Positions 1 through 7,370 of a stretch of DNA of 64,000 bases are shown in pieces (positions within the stretch are counted from its first letter, which is position 1; each line of letters opens with the position of its first letter). A program made the translations under genes and the position numbers. The notes under the pieces were generated by a model. The model was not told the DNA's origin. It made no database searches and was given only the letters and a program-made list of their open reading frames with translations. The stretch is from Xanthobacter autotrophicus (lineage in GTDB: Bacteria; Pseudomonadota; Alphaproteobacteria; Rhizobiales; Xanthobacteraceae), in contig NZ_VAUP01000015.1 in assembly GCF_005871085.1 (NCBI RefSeq), positions 496,001 through 560,000 on the forward strand, written 5' to 3'.

Positions 1-2408
1 AGCTCCTGCTCAGTCCGTAGGTTGGCAATCGCCAGTTCGCGTTGTTCAGCGGTCGCCCCCACCATCCGGCTTTCAAGCTGCTGCTGGGCGATGGCCTCCT
101 GTGCTGCCTGCATGCGCTGGCGCGCGGCCTGGGACATGCCGGCATAGACCTGCGCGAGCGCCTTGATCTTGCCATCCTCGGCTTCGGCTGCAGCCGCCGC
201 ATTGGTCGCGCCGCGCTCCTTCGCGCGATAGGCGTCCAAGGCCGCCTGAGCTTCCGCGCGCTGTGTCGGCGTCGCCGCCCGGATGACCGCCAGCTCCATC
301 TCACGCTCTCGGCGCAGCTTTTCGGCAACGGAGAGCAGCTGCCCGTCGTTCCCGGCGAGCGCCTGGATCTGGTTATTCACCCCCTCCAAAGTTTCCCGGT
401 AGAGCTGGGTGTTTCCGGTTCCCTTGTCGATGGCCGCCTGCAGGGCCGATGCCTGCTTCGTCAGGCTCTCCAGTTCGTCGATGCGCGGGTCGCGCTCCTG
501 GGCGATGACCTGCGCAGCCTTGGCAGCAAGCTCGTCCTGCTTCTTTGCCGCGCGCTCCTTCTCGTCGGCCTGCTTCTTGTAGAGATCCGCCAGCTTCTGC
601 TCGTTCACCTGCAGCGAGGCTGCTGCCGCTCCGGAGGCGCGACCGCGCGGTCCCGCTGCGGTAATGCGCTGGTCAGCGACCAGCTTTTCGAGCGCCTTGA
701 TCTGCGCATCGAGGTCCGGTCCCTCGAACAGGGAATTGATGGCCTTACCCATGGCGACATAAGCGCCATCGGCGAAACCGGCGACACCCTGCCACGCACG
801 GCCGAGCGCGGTCACATAGGTCGTCGCACTCGGCAGCGCTTTGGTAAGTTCGTCCAGCAGGACCTTCTGGGCCTGCCCCTTCTGGTTCGTGTCAGCCAGA
901 TTACGGATGTACCGGAGGGTCTCGACGTTCAGAAAGTTGAGCTTCTGGTCGAGGTCCTGTGCGCCCTTGGCCGGATCGGCGAATGCGGCCGCGAGGTCCG
1001 CTCCAGCCTCGGCGAGGTCCTTCTGGGTGAGCGCGGCATACCGCGTCGTCACCTCGATGAGGCCAATGAAGGTTTCCTTCCCGATCTTTCCGGTCGAGGC
1101 GAAGGCCGCAGTGAGATCCCGTGACGCGCTCACCGAGATCTTGCTCGCCGCGGCTCCCGCTTCGGCGATCGCCTCAAGCTGCGAGACCGTCGCGTTCGTG
1201 GAGCCTCCGAGCCCCTGAAGCGACCTCTGGAGCTGGTACTGACCGTCGAGATAGCTGGAATAGGCCAATCCAGCGGCGATGCCGATGCCTGCCAGGCCGG
1301 CGGCGACAGCACGGGCCGGCGTCACCAGCCCCATGAGCCGCTCGCCGAGGTACTTCAGCGACCCGGTAACGCCGCCCTGCCCTTCCTGCAACACCTGGTA
1401 GACCTGTCCGGCCTGCGACGTGATGATCTGGAACGGCGAGGCGCCCATGAGCGCCATGGTGGCGACGTCGTTCATTTGCCGGGACAGATTCATCATCTGG
1501 TAGCCGGCGAGGCCTGAACTCTTGGCCACATGATCAAGCTGGACGACCTGCGTCGCGAACGCGGTCTTGGTCCGGTCCAGCGCGGCCGCCCGCTCACGCT
1601 CGCTGATCGCGCCGACCTTGGCCGCCTCGTTGATCTCCTGCAGGGTCTGCCGGTATTGCTGACCGGCGGCGTAGAGGGGATTGTACTTGGCGCGCAGACG
1701 ATCCAGTTCGGCGCCATAGGCCGCGATGTCCGCCCCACGATCGGGTGTGATCGTCTGGCGCGCCACGGCCGCCTGTGCTGCGGCCTTGGCCGCTGCCGCC
1801 TGATTGCGCAGTGCGCCTTCAAGCCTCCGGATCTGAGCGACCTGGGCCTCATAGACCGCCGTCGTCCGGGTGATCGCGTCCGCCCGCTCCTTCTCCGAGA
1901 TCGCGCCGACGCGCGCGGCTTCGGCGATCTCCACGATAGTCTCGCGGTGCTGACGCTCCGCGGCGAACAACGGGTTGAACTTCGCCCGCAGGTCGTCCAG
2001 AGCTTCCCCAAAGGCGGCTATGTCCGAGGCCCGGCCGGCCGCATCGGCGAGGGGCCTGACACCAACGCTCCGGTTGATCTGCTGCTGGACGCGCAGCGCA
2101 TTGTTGACCTGGTCGATTGCCCGGACATAGGCCACGGTCGGGGCGATCGCGTTGCGGCCGAGCGCTACCGCCGCCGCCTCCACCGACCGAGCCGCCGTGG
2201 TCGCCTGCTCAAGCGCGGCCCGCGCGCCCTTCGTCTCCCGCGTGATCTGATCGATACCGCGGCCGGCCGCTTCCGCCGCAGAGGCAAGGTCATCGTTCGC
2301 AGCCTCGGCCCGCTTCGACGAATTGACGAACTTGTCGAGTTCCCGGGAGGCCTTGGCCGCCGGCGCAGAATCGATCGCGAGCCCGAGGCGGGCGATATCG
2401 TCAGCCAT
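1..2408 (-). CDS. Phage tail tape measure protein (partial, C-terminus outside window)
   Basis: The frame is open from the ATG at 2408 to base 1, so about 800 residues are visible. Tape measure proteins fill the tail tube, set its length and help DNA enter the cell. The visible protein is Ala/Gln/Glu/Arg-rich and helical, and it holds an internal duplication: segments beginning FNPLFAAERQHRETI (near 1984) and YNPLYAAGQQYRQTL (near 1690) are each followed by a similar GAISE-ER run. A more hydrophobic stretch rich in Ala and Gly, encoded near 1260-1330, may be a membrane-active segment. It follows the tail assembly chaperone pair directly, as in other siphoviruses. The start is the first ATG, 6 bp after the preceding stop. 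Confidence 0.9.
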   Translation of the reverse strand, partial: MADDIARLGLAIDSAPAAKASRELDKFVNSSKRAEAANDDLASAAEAAGRGIDQITRETKGARAALEQATTAARSVEAAAVALGRNAIAPTVAYVRAIDQVNNALRVQQQINRSVGVRPLADAAGRASDIAAFGEALDDLRAKFNPLFAAERQHRETIVEIAEAARVGAISEKERADAITRTTAVYEAQVAQIRRLEGALRNQAAAAKAAAQAAVARQTITPDRGADIAAYGAELDRLRAKYNPLYAAGQQYRQTLQEINEAAKVGAISERERAAALDRTKTAFATQVVQLDHVAKSSGLAGYQMMNLSRQMNDVATMALMGASPFQIITSQAGQVYQVLQEGQGGVTGSLKYLGERLMGLVTPARAVAAGLAGIGIAAGLAYSSYLDGQYQLQRSLQGLGGSTNATVSQLEAIAEAGAAASKISVSASRDLTAAFASTGKIGKETFIGLIEVTTRYAALTQKDLAEAGADLAAAFADPAKGAQDLDQKLNFLNVETLRYIRNLADTNQKGQAQKVLLDELTKALPSATTYVTALGRAWQGVAGFADGAYVAMGKAINSLFEGPDLDAQIKALEKLVADQRITAAGPRGRASGAAAASLQVNEQKLADLYKKQADEKERAAKKQDELAAKAAQVIAQERDPRIDELESLTKQASALQAAIDKGTGNTQLYRETLEGVNNQIQALAGNDGQLLSVAEKLRREREMELAVIRAATPTQRAEAQAALDAYRAKERGATNAAAAAEAEDGKIKALAQVYAGMSQAARQRMQAAQEAIAQQQLESRMVGATAEQRELAIANLRTEQE

Positions 2409-2414
2409 ATTGGC

Positions 2415-2618
2415 TCAGCCCTTTCTCTTTGCCCCGAGCCCTCTAAGCATCGCGGCAACGCCCGGCCCGTCCTTCGCGGACACGCCCTTCAGCTCTTTCT
2501 CAGCGGAGCCGAAGATCGCCTTGAGCATCGCTGTCCGCCCTTTGAAGGCGGCCACAATGCCGGGCATCGAGGTGTCGAGGGTCTCGGCCTCGGTCCACCC
2601 GAGCCACCCCGTACCCAC
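2415..2618 (-). CDS. Tail assembly chaperone, second frame (GT-like extension)
   Basis: This small frame encodes a Trp-rich segment (HDWLFEVGTGWLGWTE) typical of the short chaperone that precedes the tape measure gene. The first usable start codon is GTG at 2618, but the conserved sequence already begins upstream: the frame is open back to a stop at 2694-2696 and codes for QSEFHDW with no ATG. It therefore overlaps the end of the 2651-2983 gene in the -1 frame. The layout matches lambda G/GT, where a -1 ribosomal frameshift joins the two. A GGGGGAA run (minus strand, 2657-2663) just before the upstream stop is the candidate slip site. The product coats the tape measure during tail assembly and is absent from virions. 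Confidence 0.7.
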   Translation of the reverse strand: MGTGWLGWTEAETLDTSMPGIVAAFKGRTAMLKAIFGSAEKELKGVSAKDGPGVAAMLRGLGAKRKG

Positions 2619-2650
2619 TTCGAAAAGCCAGTCGTGAAACTCCGACTGGC

Positions 2651-2983
2651 TCAGGCTTCCCCCGAGGGGGCGGCCTCCCCGTCTTCGATCTCCTTAGGCT
2701 CCTTGCCGCCATTGGCGAGAAGCTGCACGAAGCGGGAGAGCGGCGCCGACAGCGGCGCGATGCCGGTCGCGTAGACCTTCCCCTCGACGTCGGAGACCTT
2801 CTTGCCGAGGCCCGCCGCGACGATGGCGACGTAGGTGGAGAAGTCGAAGGTCGCGAGGCGCTGGTAGGCCCCGATGAAGCCTCCCGCCGAGGCACTGACC
2901 TCTTTCGCAGCCCGGAGGGTGGAACGGAGCACATGCGTCTCGCCGTCGAGAACGATCTCGACCTCGCCCTGGTTCGCAGACAT
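2651..2983 (-). CDS. Tail assembly chaperone, first frame (GTA TAC-like)
   Basis: A 110-residue protein in the position of lambda gpG, between the tail tube gene and the tape measure. The N-terminal strand pattern (VEIVLDGETHVLRSTLRAAKEV) is shared with gene-transfer-agent and phage TAC_11-type proteins, which begin with a short beta hairpin followed by helices. The C-terminal tail is acidic and ends at 2651, within the open -1 frame of the next chaperone segment. The ATG at 2983 is the only sensible start. Known role of the family: binding the tape measure and recruiting tail tube subunits during tail assembly. The assignment rests on position and the N-terminal pattern. Confidence 0.7.
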   Translation of the reverse strand: MSANQGEVEIVLDGETHVLRSTLRAAKEVSASAGGFIGAYQRLATFDFSTYVAIVAAGLGKKVSDVEGKVYATGIAPLSAPLSRFVQLLANGGKEPKEIEDGEAAPSGEA

Positions 2984-3021
2984 GAAGACCTCTTTGGTTG
3001 GTGAAGGGGATGTTCCCAGGC

Positions 3022-3504
3022 TCAGGGCGTCACGGCCGCCGGCACCTCGTAGATCTCGGAATTGATCCCGAGGTTGAACACGGACGTCGTGACGCTGTCG
3101 TTGGCCCCGAAATTGTTCCGGCCGGACATGACCAGCGCACGGAAATAGAAGATCGAGTTGGTGTGGCCCACCGAAGGAGCGTCGGCCGCGACTACTTTGA
3201 TCGCGTACTCGAATTTCGTCTTCTCGGCGGCCTTGAGCGCGATCTGCCCGACGTCCAGCGGATCCCGGCCGACGGTGAGGGCCAGCGTGCCGGCATCACG
3301 CGCGCCCTTGAGCTTGCGCGTGCGGGCATCGCCGATCGAGGCGAAAGAGACGGACGAGGATTCGTCGCCGAACTCGCCGAGGTTCTGCACCTCCCCCACC
3401 TCCACATAGGTGAGGGCCGCGAACTCGGCGGTCGTATCGGCGGCATCGGCGGTCACGGCCGGGCCGATGTAGATCTTGGTGCCGGAAGTGGTGGTGACGG
3501 TCAT
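3022..3504 (-). CDS. Major tail tube protein
   Basis: The 160-residue product starts MTVTTTSGTKIYIGPA and has the Gly/Ser/Thr-rich beta-sandwich composition of phage tail tube proteins. The central DESSSVSFASIGDARTRKLKG segment, the following LTVGRDPLDVGQ and the late FYFRALVMSGRNNFG resemble tube proteins of Hyphomicrobiales siphoviruses. Hexamers of such proteins stack around the tape measure to form the tail lumen. It sits between the tail terminator (3573-3998) and the chaperone (2651-2983), where lambda gpV sits. The ATG at 3504 is preceded by a short purine-rich stretch. Confidence 0.75.
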   Translation of the reverse strand: MTVTTTSGTKIYIGPAVTADAADTTAEFAALTYVEVGEVQNLGEFGDESSSVSFASIGDARTRKLKGARDAGTLALTVGRDPLDVGQIALKAAEKTKFEYAIKVVAADAPSVGHTNSIFYFRALVMSGRNNFGANDSVTTSVFNLGINSEIYEVPAAVTP

Positions 3505-3572
3505 GGAAGGGCTCCATCAGGATGGCGCGCTTGCCCAAGGCGCGATTGGGCGTTGCAGCCGAAGCCGCAGGA

Positions 3573-3998
3573 TCAGGGCGCGACGCAGCGCCAGCGAATG
3601 GTGACCGGGACCTGCACCCAGTCCGGCTGCTCGATCGGCGGCGCCACGTCCGGAGGCCGGTTCACCTCCACCATGCGGCCATGCCGGGCGATGCGGGTTC
3701 CGCGCTCGAAATGGCCAGCCACCTGGCCGGCGAGGTCGAGGGGCTCGATGATGCCCTTCCCGGGCTGCCAGAAGACCGACACCTGGAAGAGGCCGCGAAA
3801 CTCGCGGCCCGCGTCGAAGGCGAGGCCTGTTGCGCTCGTCGTGTTGGGTAGGTGCGTGGCGGACAGGAAGGGCACGCCCACGGTCGGCGAGAAGGGAACG
3901 CCGGGCCAGGCGATCGGACGGGCTGGCGTCAGCACGAGCTGCGACAGATGCCAGATCAGGGCGTCGGCGATCTGGGCCTCGGGGCGTGAAGCCGCCAT
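3573..3998 (-). CDS. Phage tail terminator-like protein (DUF4128 type)
   Basis: A 141-residue protein starting MAASRPEAQIADAL at 3998, 2 bp after the preceding stop. Its layout is an N-terminal helix, then proline-rich strands (PARPIAWPGVPF), then GREFRGLFQVSVFWQPGKG and a C-terminal strand VQVPVTIRWR. This is the fold pattern of DUF4128 / lambda gpU-type tail terminators, which cap the tail tube and join it to the head. The position between connector genes and tail tube agrees. A longer open frame continues upstream to 4430, but it overlaps the real connector genes and has shadow-type composition, so the inner ATG was chosen. Confidence 0.7.
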   Translation of the reverse strand: MAASRPEAQIADALIWHLSQLVLTPARPIAWPGVPFSPTVGVPFLSATHLPNTTSATGLAFDAGREFRGLFQVSVFWQPGKGIIEPLDLAGQVAGHFERGTRIARHGRMVEVNRPPDVAPPIEQPDWVQVPVTIRWRCVAP

Positions 3999-4000
3999 GG

Positions 4001-4357
4001 TCAGCCCTTCACGAAGATGAGGTAGGCCGCCGGCGTGCCGGCTGCGGGAATGGGCTGGATCTTCAGGATCGCCCGCGGCGTGCCGTCGATGATGACCCGG
4101 TCCGTGATGAGAGGTTCGACCTCGGGGACGGCGCAGCGGACCATCAGGTCGCTGGCCGTGACCAGCGTCCCATCCACATAACGCGCCGTCACGCCGCTGA
4201 CCGTGGCATTGAGGCCGTAATTGACCGGGACCGCAACGGGCGGGTTCCAGGCGTCGCCGCCCTCGCCCGGCACGTCGCGTTGTAGGCTGACGACGCCCTG
4301 GCCGAACTTGGTGAAGAGCTTCGACGCGGTCTGGCGCGCCCGATCGCAGATCGTCAT
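4001..4357 (-). CDS. Putative head closure / head-tail connector protein
   Basis: A 118-residue protein (MTICDRARQTASKLFTKFGQ start at 4357). Beta-rich with the pattern GVVSLQRDVPG, then GVTARYVDGTLVTASDLMV, then RVIIDGTPRAILKIQPIPAAGTP. The phrase about a tested value being fixed on the DNA-template side of the neck (a short SH3-like barrel) recalls head closure proteins of siphoviruses, but no family signature is decisive. It overlaps the previous gene by 4 bp (4354-4357) and precedes the tail terminator by 2 bp, so translational coupling is likely. The function is inferred mainly from position in the connector block. Confidence 0.55.
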   Translation of the reverse strand: MTICDRARQTASKLFTKFGQGVVSLQRDVPGEGGDAWNPPVAVPVNYGLNATVSGVTARYVDGTLVTASDLMVRCAVPEVEPLITDRVIIDGTPRAILKIQPIPAAGTPAAYLIFVKG

Positions 4358-4899
4358 GCCCAGTACCAGGTGGCTTGGCCGCCCTGCGAGCCATCGAGGA
4401 TCGGGCCGAGCATCCCGGTGACCACGCCATAGCTCGTCTCGGCCGGGGCGCCGTCGAAATACTCGACCTCGACCGCGCCTTCGATCTTCTCCCGCTTCAC
4501 ACGGCCGCCGCGGTCGGCGTCCTGTGCCAAGGGGCCCGAGAGTGCCCGCGGCGCCAGTTCCGCTGCGCCCCTCTTCAGCATCGGCGGCAGGGCGGGGAGC
4601 GGCACGTTCCCCGGCCCGAGAACGGCGAGCGGGTCGCCGGCTGCATCCAGCCCTCCGGTGCGCGGCCATTCGAGGCCCTGCTCCCAGCCCTTCCGGATGC
4701 CCCGGTAGGACGCGCCGTAGATCGCGTCCAGATATGCCGACGCGGCGCGGAGCGCGCCTTCCTTGCTGGCCTCGGTTGCCGCCGCCCAAGGCGCCGCCAG
4801 CGCATCCTGCGGCCGTGCGGCCCAATAGGCGTCAGCCTCGGCGACGGAGGCATAGCTTTCCGCGCCCGAGACGCCGGTGCCGTCCTCGATCACGAGCAT
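4354..4899 (-). CDS. DnaT-like / head-tail connector protein
   Basis: A 181-residue protein whose start LVIEDGTGVSGAESYASVAEAD and the later LRAASAYLDAIYGASYRGIRKG are characteristic of the phage family annotated as DnaT-like ssDNA-binding protein (DnaT_2). Despite the name, in phage genomes this family sits in the head-to-tail connector block and probably acts as an adaptor ring on the portal. Trp-containing WPRTGG and a C-terminal region VEVEYFDGAPAETSYG complete the family pattern. It lies 3 bp after the preceding stop and overlaps the next gene by 4 bp. Structural role is inference from position. Confidence 0.65.
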   Translation of the reverse strand: MLVIEDGTGVSGAESYASVAEADAYWAARPQDALAAPWAAATEASKEGALRAASAYLDAIYGASYRGIRKGWEQGLEWPRTGGLDAAGDPLAVLGPGNVPLPALPPMLKRGAAELAPRALSGPLAQDADRGGRVKREKIEGAVEVEYFDGAPAETSYGVVTGMLGPILDGSQGGQATWYWA

Positions 4900-4902
4900 G
4901 GC

Positions 4903-5430
4903 TCAGCCCTGCATCTCGGCGAGCTTGGACGTAGCCTCTTCCTTGGTCAGGGCGTCCTCGGTGAGACGCTCATCACCACGGTAGACCGCCCACTTGCCGC
5001 GCCCGACGTGGCGAACGGAAAGCTCCGCGACGTTGGTCTCCGCGCCAGCAGCGGCCTCGGCGTTCCCCGCCGAGCCGGCCTCGCCGCCCTGGTTGATTGC
5101 CGCGGCCGGCGGCTTGACGCCCTGACCTTCCCCGGCACCGGCCGAAAGCGAGGTGCCTTCCACCGACCCTGCGCCCTCGGCGGCGTCCACCGGCTCCTTC
5201 GGGGGCTCCGGGTCAGCAGCGCCTTCGGCGGAACTCGACTTGTTCTCCGGGGTACCCTGGAAGGCCTGAATCTCCGGAGCGCCCGGCAGCGCCTTGACCT
5301 CCGCCACGAAGCCGCTGGCGTACAGCCCCGTGAAGTGCGGCCCGAACTCGCGCTCCTCGCCGCCGGAGAGATACTCGGCCTTCATCCCGTCTTCGAGCCA
5401 CGGGAAAGGCTTCAGAACGACACCGCGCAT
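4903..5430 (-). CDS. Phage protein of unknown function, low-complexity middle
   Basis: A 175-residue protein in three parts: an N-terminal FPWLEDGMKAEYLSGGEEREFGP segment, a long Glu/Ala/Gly/Pro-rich low-complexity stretch (about residues 55-125), and a C-terminal compact motif GRGKWAVYRGDERLTEDALTK. The C-terminal part resembles short lysine/arginine beta motifs seen at the end of other phage capsid-region proteins. It lies between a capsid-proximal structural gene and the connector gene, in the same direction, so a minor structural or assembly role is possible. I do not recognise a named family. Confidence 0.6.
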   Translation of the reverse strand: MRGVVLKPFPWLEDGMKAEYLSGGEEREFGPHFTGLYASGFVAEVKALPGAPEIQAFQGTPENKSSSAEGAADPEPPKEPVDAAEGAGSVEGTSLSAGAGEGQGVKPPAAAINQGGEAGSAGNAEAAAGAETNVAELSVRHVGRGKWAVYRGDERLTEDALTKEEATSKLAEMQG

Positions 5431-5487
5431 GGCTCACGCCTCCTGTGGTCGATCGGCAGGGGCCCGTCGGACCCCCGCCAGATCCGG

Positions 5488-5922
5488 TCAGCCCTGGCCG
5501 AAGCCCTTGGCAAGCACCGTGGAGCCCTGCTGCGCCGGGCGCTGGAGCGGGACGAGGATCGCGACCATCTCGCCGAAGGCGATGTTGGCCACCGTGCTGG
5601 TGATGACGGCCTGCACATAGCGCTTCCGGGGCTTGAAATACTCGACCACCAGCACCTTGCTGGCGAGGTCGTTGGTGGCGCCCGACACGGCCGAGGCCAC
5701 TGCCGCGTCGACCACCGTCATACCGGCGTCGGCGTTGGCGTCGTTTTCCTCGAGCTGGATCTTCGCCACGCCGGTCGCGACGCTCGCGGTGACCGGCACA
5801 GCGAACATCACGCTCTCGTAGCCCTGGGTGTCGATGATCGCCGAGTTGCTGTCGGTGTTGTTCGCCGCGGCGACGGCCGCCTTGACCCACCGGACCTCGG
5901 CGTTGTTGAGAAGACCATGCAT
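5488..5922 (-). CDS. Putative capsid-associated structural protein
   Basis: A 144-residue, Ala/Val-rich beta protein directly downstream of the major capsid gene. The sequence runs IDTQGYESVMFAVPVTASV, then a variable middle, then KRYVQAVITSTVAN near the end. This pattern (DTQGYES and RYVQAVIT) recurs in small proteins next to the capsid gene of alphaproteobacterial and gammaproteobacterial siphoviruses, and a decoration or head-fibre role is often assumed. No catalytic residues are seen. The ATG at 5922 is the first codon of the frame and lies behind the hairpin at 5958-5976, so expression may differ from that of the capsid gene. Confidence 0.6.
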   Translation of the reverse strand: MHGLLNNAEVRWVKAAVAAANNTDSNSAIIDTQGYESVMFAVPVTASVATGVAKIQLEENDANADAGMTVVDAAVASAVSGATNDLASKVLVVEYFKPRKRYVQAVITSTVANIAFGEMVAILVPLQRPAQQGSTVLAKGFGQG

Positions 5923-5957
5923 TGGGGAGCCCTCCTCCGGGCGGGAATGAAGAGAGA

Positions 5958-5976
5958 GGGCCGCTCGCGGCGGCCC
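5958..5976 (-). terminator. Hairpin after the capsid gene, possible attenuator
   Basis: GGGCCGC and GCGGCCC form a perfect 7-bp stem around a 5-nt loop, 16 bp downstream of the capsid stop on the minus strand. The sequence after it on that strand is CT-rich but has no clean U-run, so partial termination that lets capsid mRNA exceed downstream genes is the likeliest role. Confidence 0.4.
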
Positions 5977-5991
5977 CCGGTCAGATCAGGA

Positions 5992-7344
5992 TCAGGCGCT
6001 CACGACCATGAGGGCGAAGGCCTCGAAGTTCGTCACGTCGCCGCCCACGCGCCGGCGGGAGTAGAACTCCACGAACGGCTTGGAGCTGTAGGGATCGCGC
6101 AGGGTGGTGATGCCGAGGCGATCCACGACGGTGTAGCCGGCGCGGAAGTCACCGAAGGCGATCGGGAGCGCGCCGGCGCCCACCACCGGCATGTCGTCGG
6201 CCTGCCGCACCGGATAGCCGAGCAGGATGGACGGCTTGCCCGCCTCCAGCCCAGGCCGCCACAGGTACTGCCCCTGGGCATCCTTGAGCAGCGCCACCGA
6301 GCCGACGGTTCCGCGCTTCATCAGCCAGGACCCGTTGGCGAGGTAGGCCTCCTTCAGCGAGAAGGTCATGTTCACGAGGCCGTCGGCGGTGATGTTGGTC
6401 GCATGACCGGAGTTCACCTGCAGGATCTTGCCCCGCGCGTAGACGCCCGACGCCGCCGCCGGATAGGTCAGGATGCCACGGGGCTTCTTGACCCCGTTGC
6501 CGACGATGAAGGCGGAGGCCTCGATCCGGGCGAACTTGTCGGAGATCTTGTTCGCCAGCCAGCCCTCGATGTTGATGGATGCGTCTTCCAGCATCTGCTG
6601 GGTCGCCCGGGGCTTCGCCGCCATTTCGAAGACCGGGATCGCCTGCAACCCGATCTGCGGCGTGCCGGTTTCCAGCCGGCCCTCGGTCTCACCGACCCAG
6701 CCCGCCGAAGCCTCATCGTCATCAATCGGGATTTCCAGCTTGTCGGTGCCGATCGTCTCGATGGTCGCGAGCTGGCGCAGCGGAGAGGTTTCCCAGATCC
6801 GGGTCAGGATCCGCGCCGAGGTCGCGGTCGGCACGAGATAGCCTCCGTTGGGGTCCGAGCCCACGGAGAGCGCCTTCGCCTCGATCGGCTTGTCGTCGCG
6901 GCGCAGGTAGAGCGGGAACGACTTGGTCCATGCCCGATAGCCGTCCATGTCGAGGCCGGCCGGATCGATGGGACTGCCCACCTTGAGCGAGCCGGCGACG
7001 GCGGCCTTCGTCTCGAAATAGGCCAGGGCGTGCTTCTGCTCCTCGCCCTGCTCCTTGGGATCGCCGAGGGGGGCCCGGCGCATGGCGGTCGCGACCTGGT
7101 CGGCCTGGGCCTTCAGCTCACCGACGGTCTTCTCGATCGCGGCGTGTTTCTCGGAAACGGAGGTGGTGAGCGCGTCGATCTGCGCCTTCACCTCGGGCCG
7201 ATCGGCGGACTTCTTGGCCTCCTCGGCGAGCTTGCGCACGTCGGCGAGGTCCTTCTCCATCGAGGCCTTCAGCCCGGAGACATTGTCGCCAAAGCCCTTC
7301 ACCTCGCGCTCAATGCGCTCGAGCACGTCATTTTCAACGGGCAT
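5992..7344 (-). CDS. HK97-family major capsid protein
   Basis: A 450-residue protein. Residues 1-105 form a Lys/Glu-rich coiled coil (delta/scaffold domain) that the neighbouring protease would remove. The HK97 fold follows: GSDPNGGYLVPTATSARIL, ETSPLRQLATIETIGTDKLEIP, GWVGETEGRL, the E-loop and P-domain region FEMAAKPRATQQMLEDASINIEGW, IVGNGVKKPRGILTYPA and the A-domain GYPVRQADDMPVVGAGALPIAFGDF. Length and order match the family. It forms the hexamers and pentamers of the icosahedral shell. It sits 26 bp after the protease gene, in the usual order, and starts at the ATG at 7344. Confidence 0.95.
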   Translation of the reverse strand: MPVENDVLERIEREVKGFGDNVSGLKASMEKDLADVRKLAEEAKKSADRPEVKAQIDALTTSVSEKHAAIEKTVGELKAQADQVATAMRRAPLGDPKEQGEEQKHALAYFETKAAVAGSLKVGSPIDPAGLDMDGYRAWTKSFPLYLRRDDKPIEAKALSVGSDPNGGYLVPTATSARILTRIWETSPLRQLATIETIGTDKLEIPIDDDEASAGWVGETEGRLETGTPQIGLQAIPVFEMAAKPRATQQMLEDASINIEGWLANKISDKFARIEASAFIVGNGVKKPRGILTYPAAASGVYARGKILQVNSGHATNITADGLVNMTFSLKEAYLANGSWLMKRGTVGSVALLKDAQGQYLWRPGLEAGKPSILLGYPVRQADDMPVVGAGALPIAFGDFRAGYTVVDRLGITTLRDPYSSKPFVEFYSRRRVGGDVTNFEAFALMVVSA

Positions 7345-7370
7345 TGCGCCCTCCTATGAACGGGGTGATG

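Noticed and set aside
4375-7359. 994-codon plus-strand open frame covering the capsid, connector and DnaT-like genes
   Set aside because: It is the antisense of well-supported structural genes; composition is Arg/Gly/Leu-rich and high-GC antisense frames stay open by chance.
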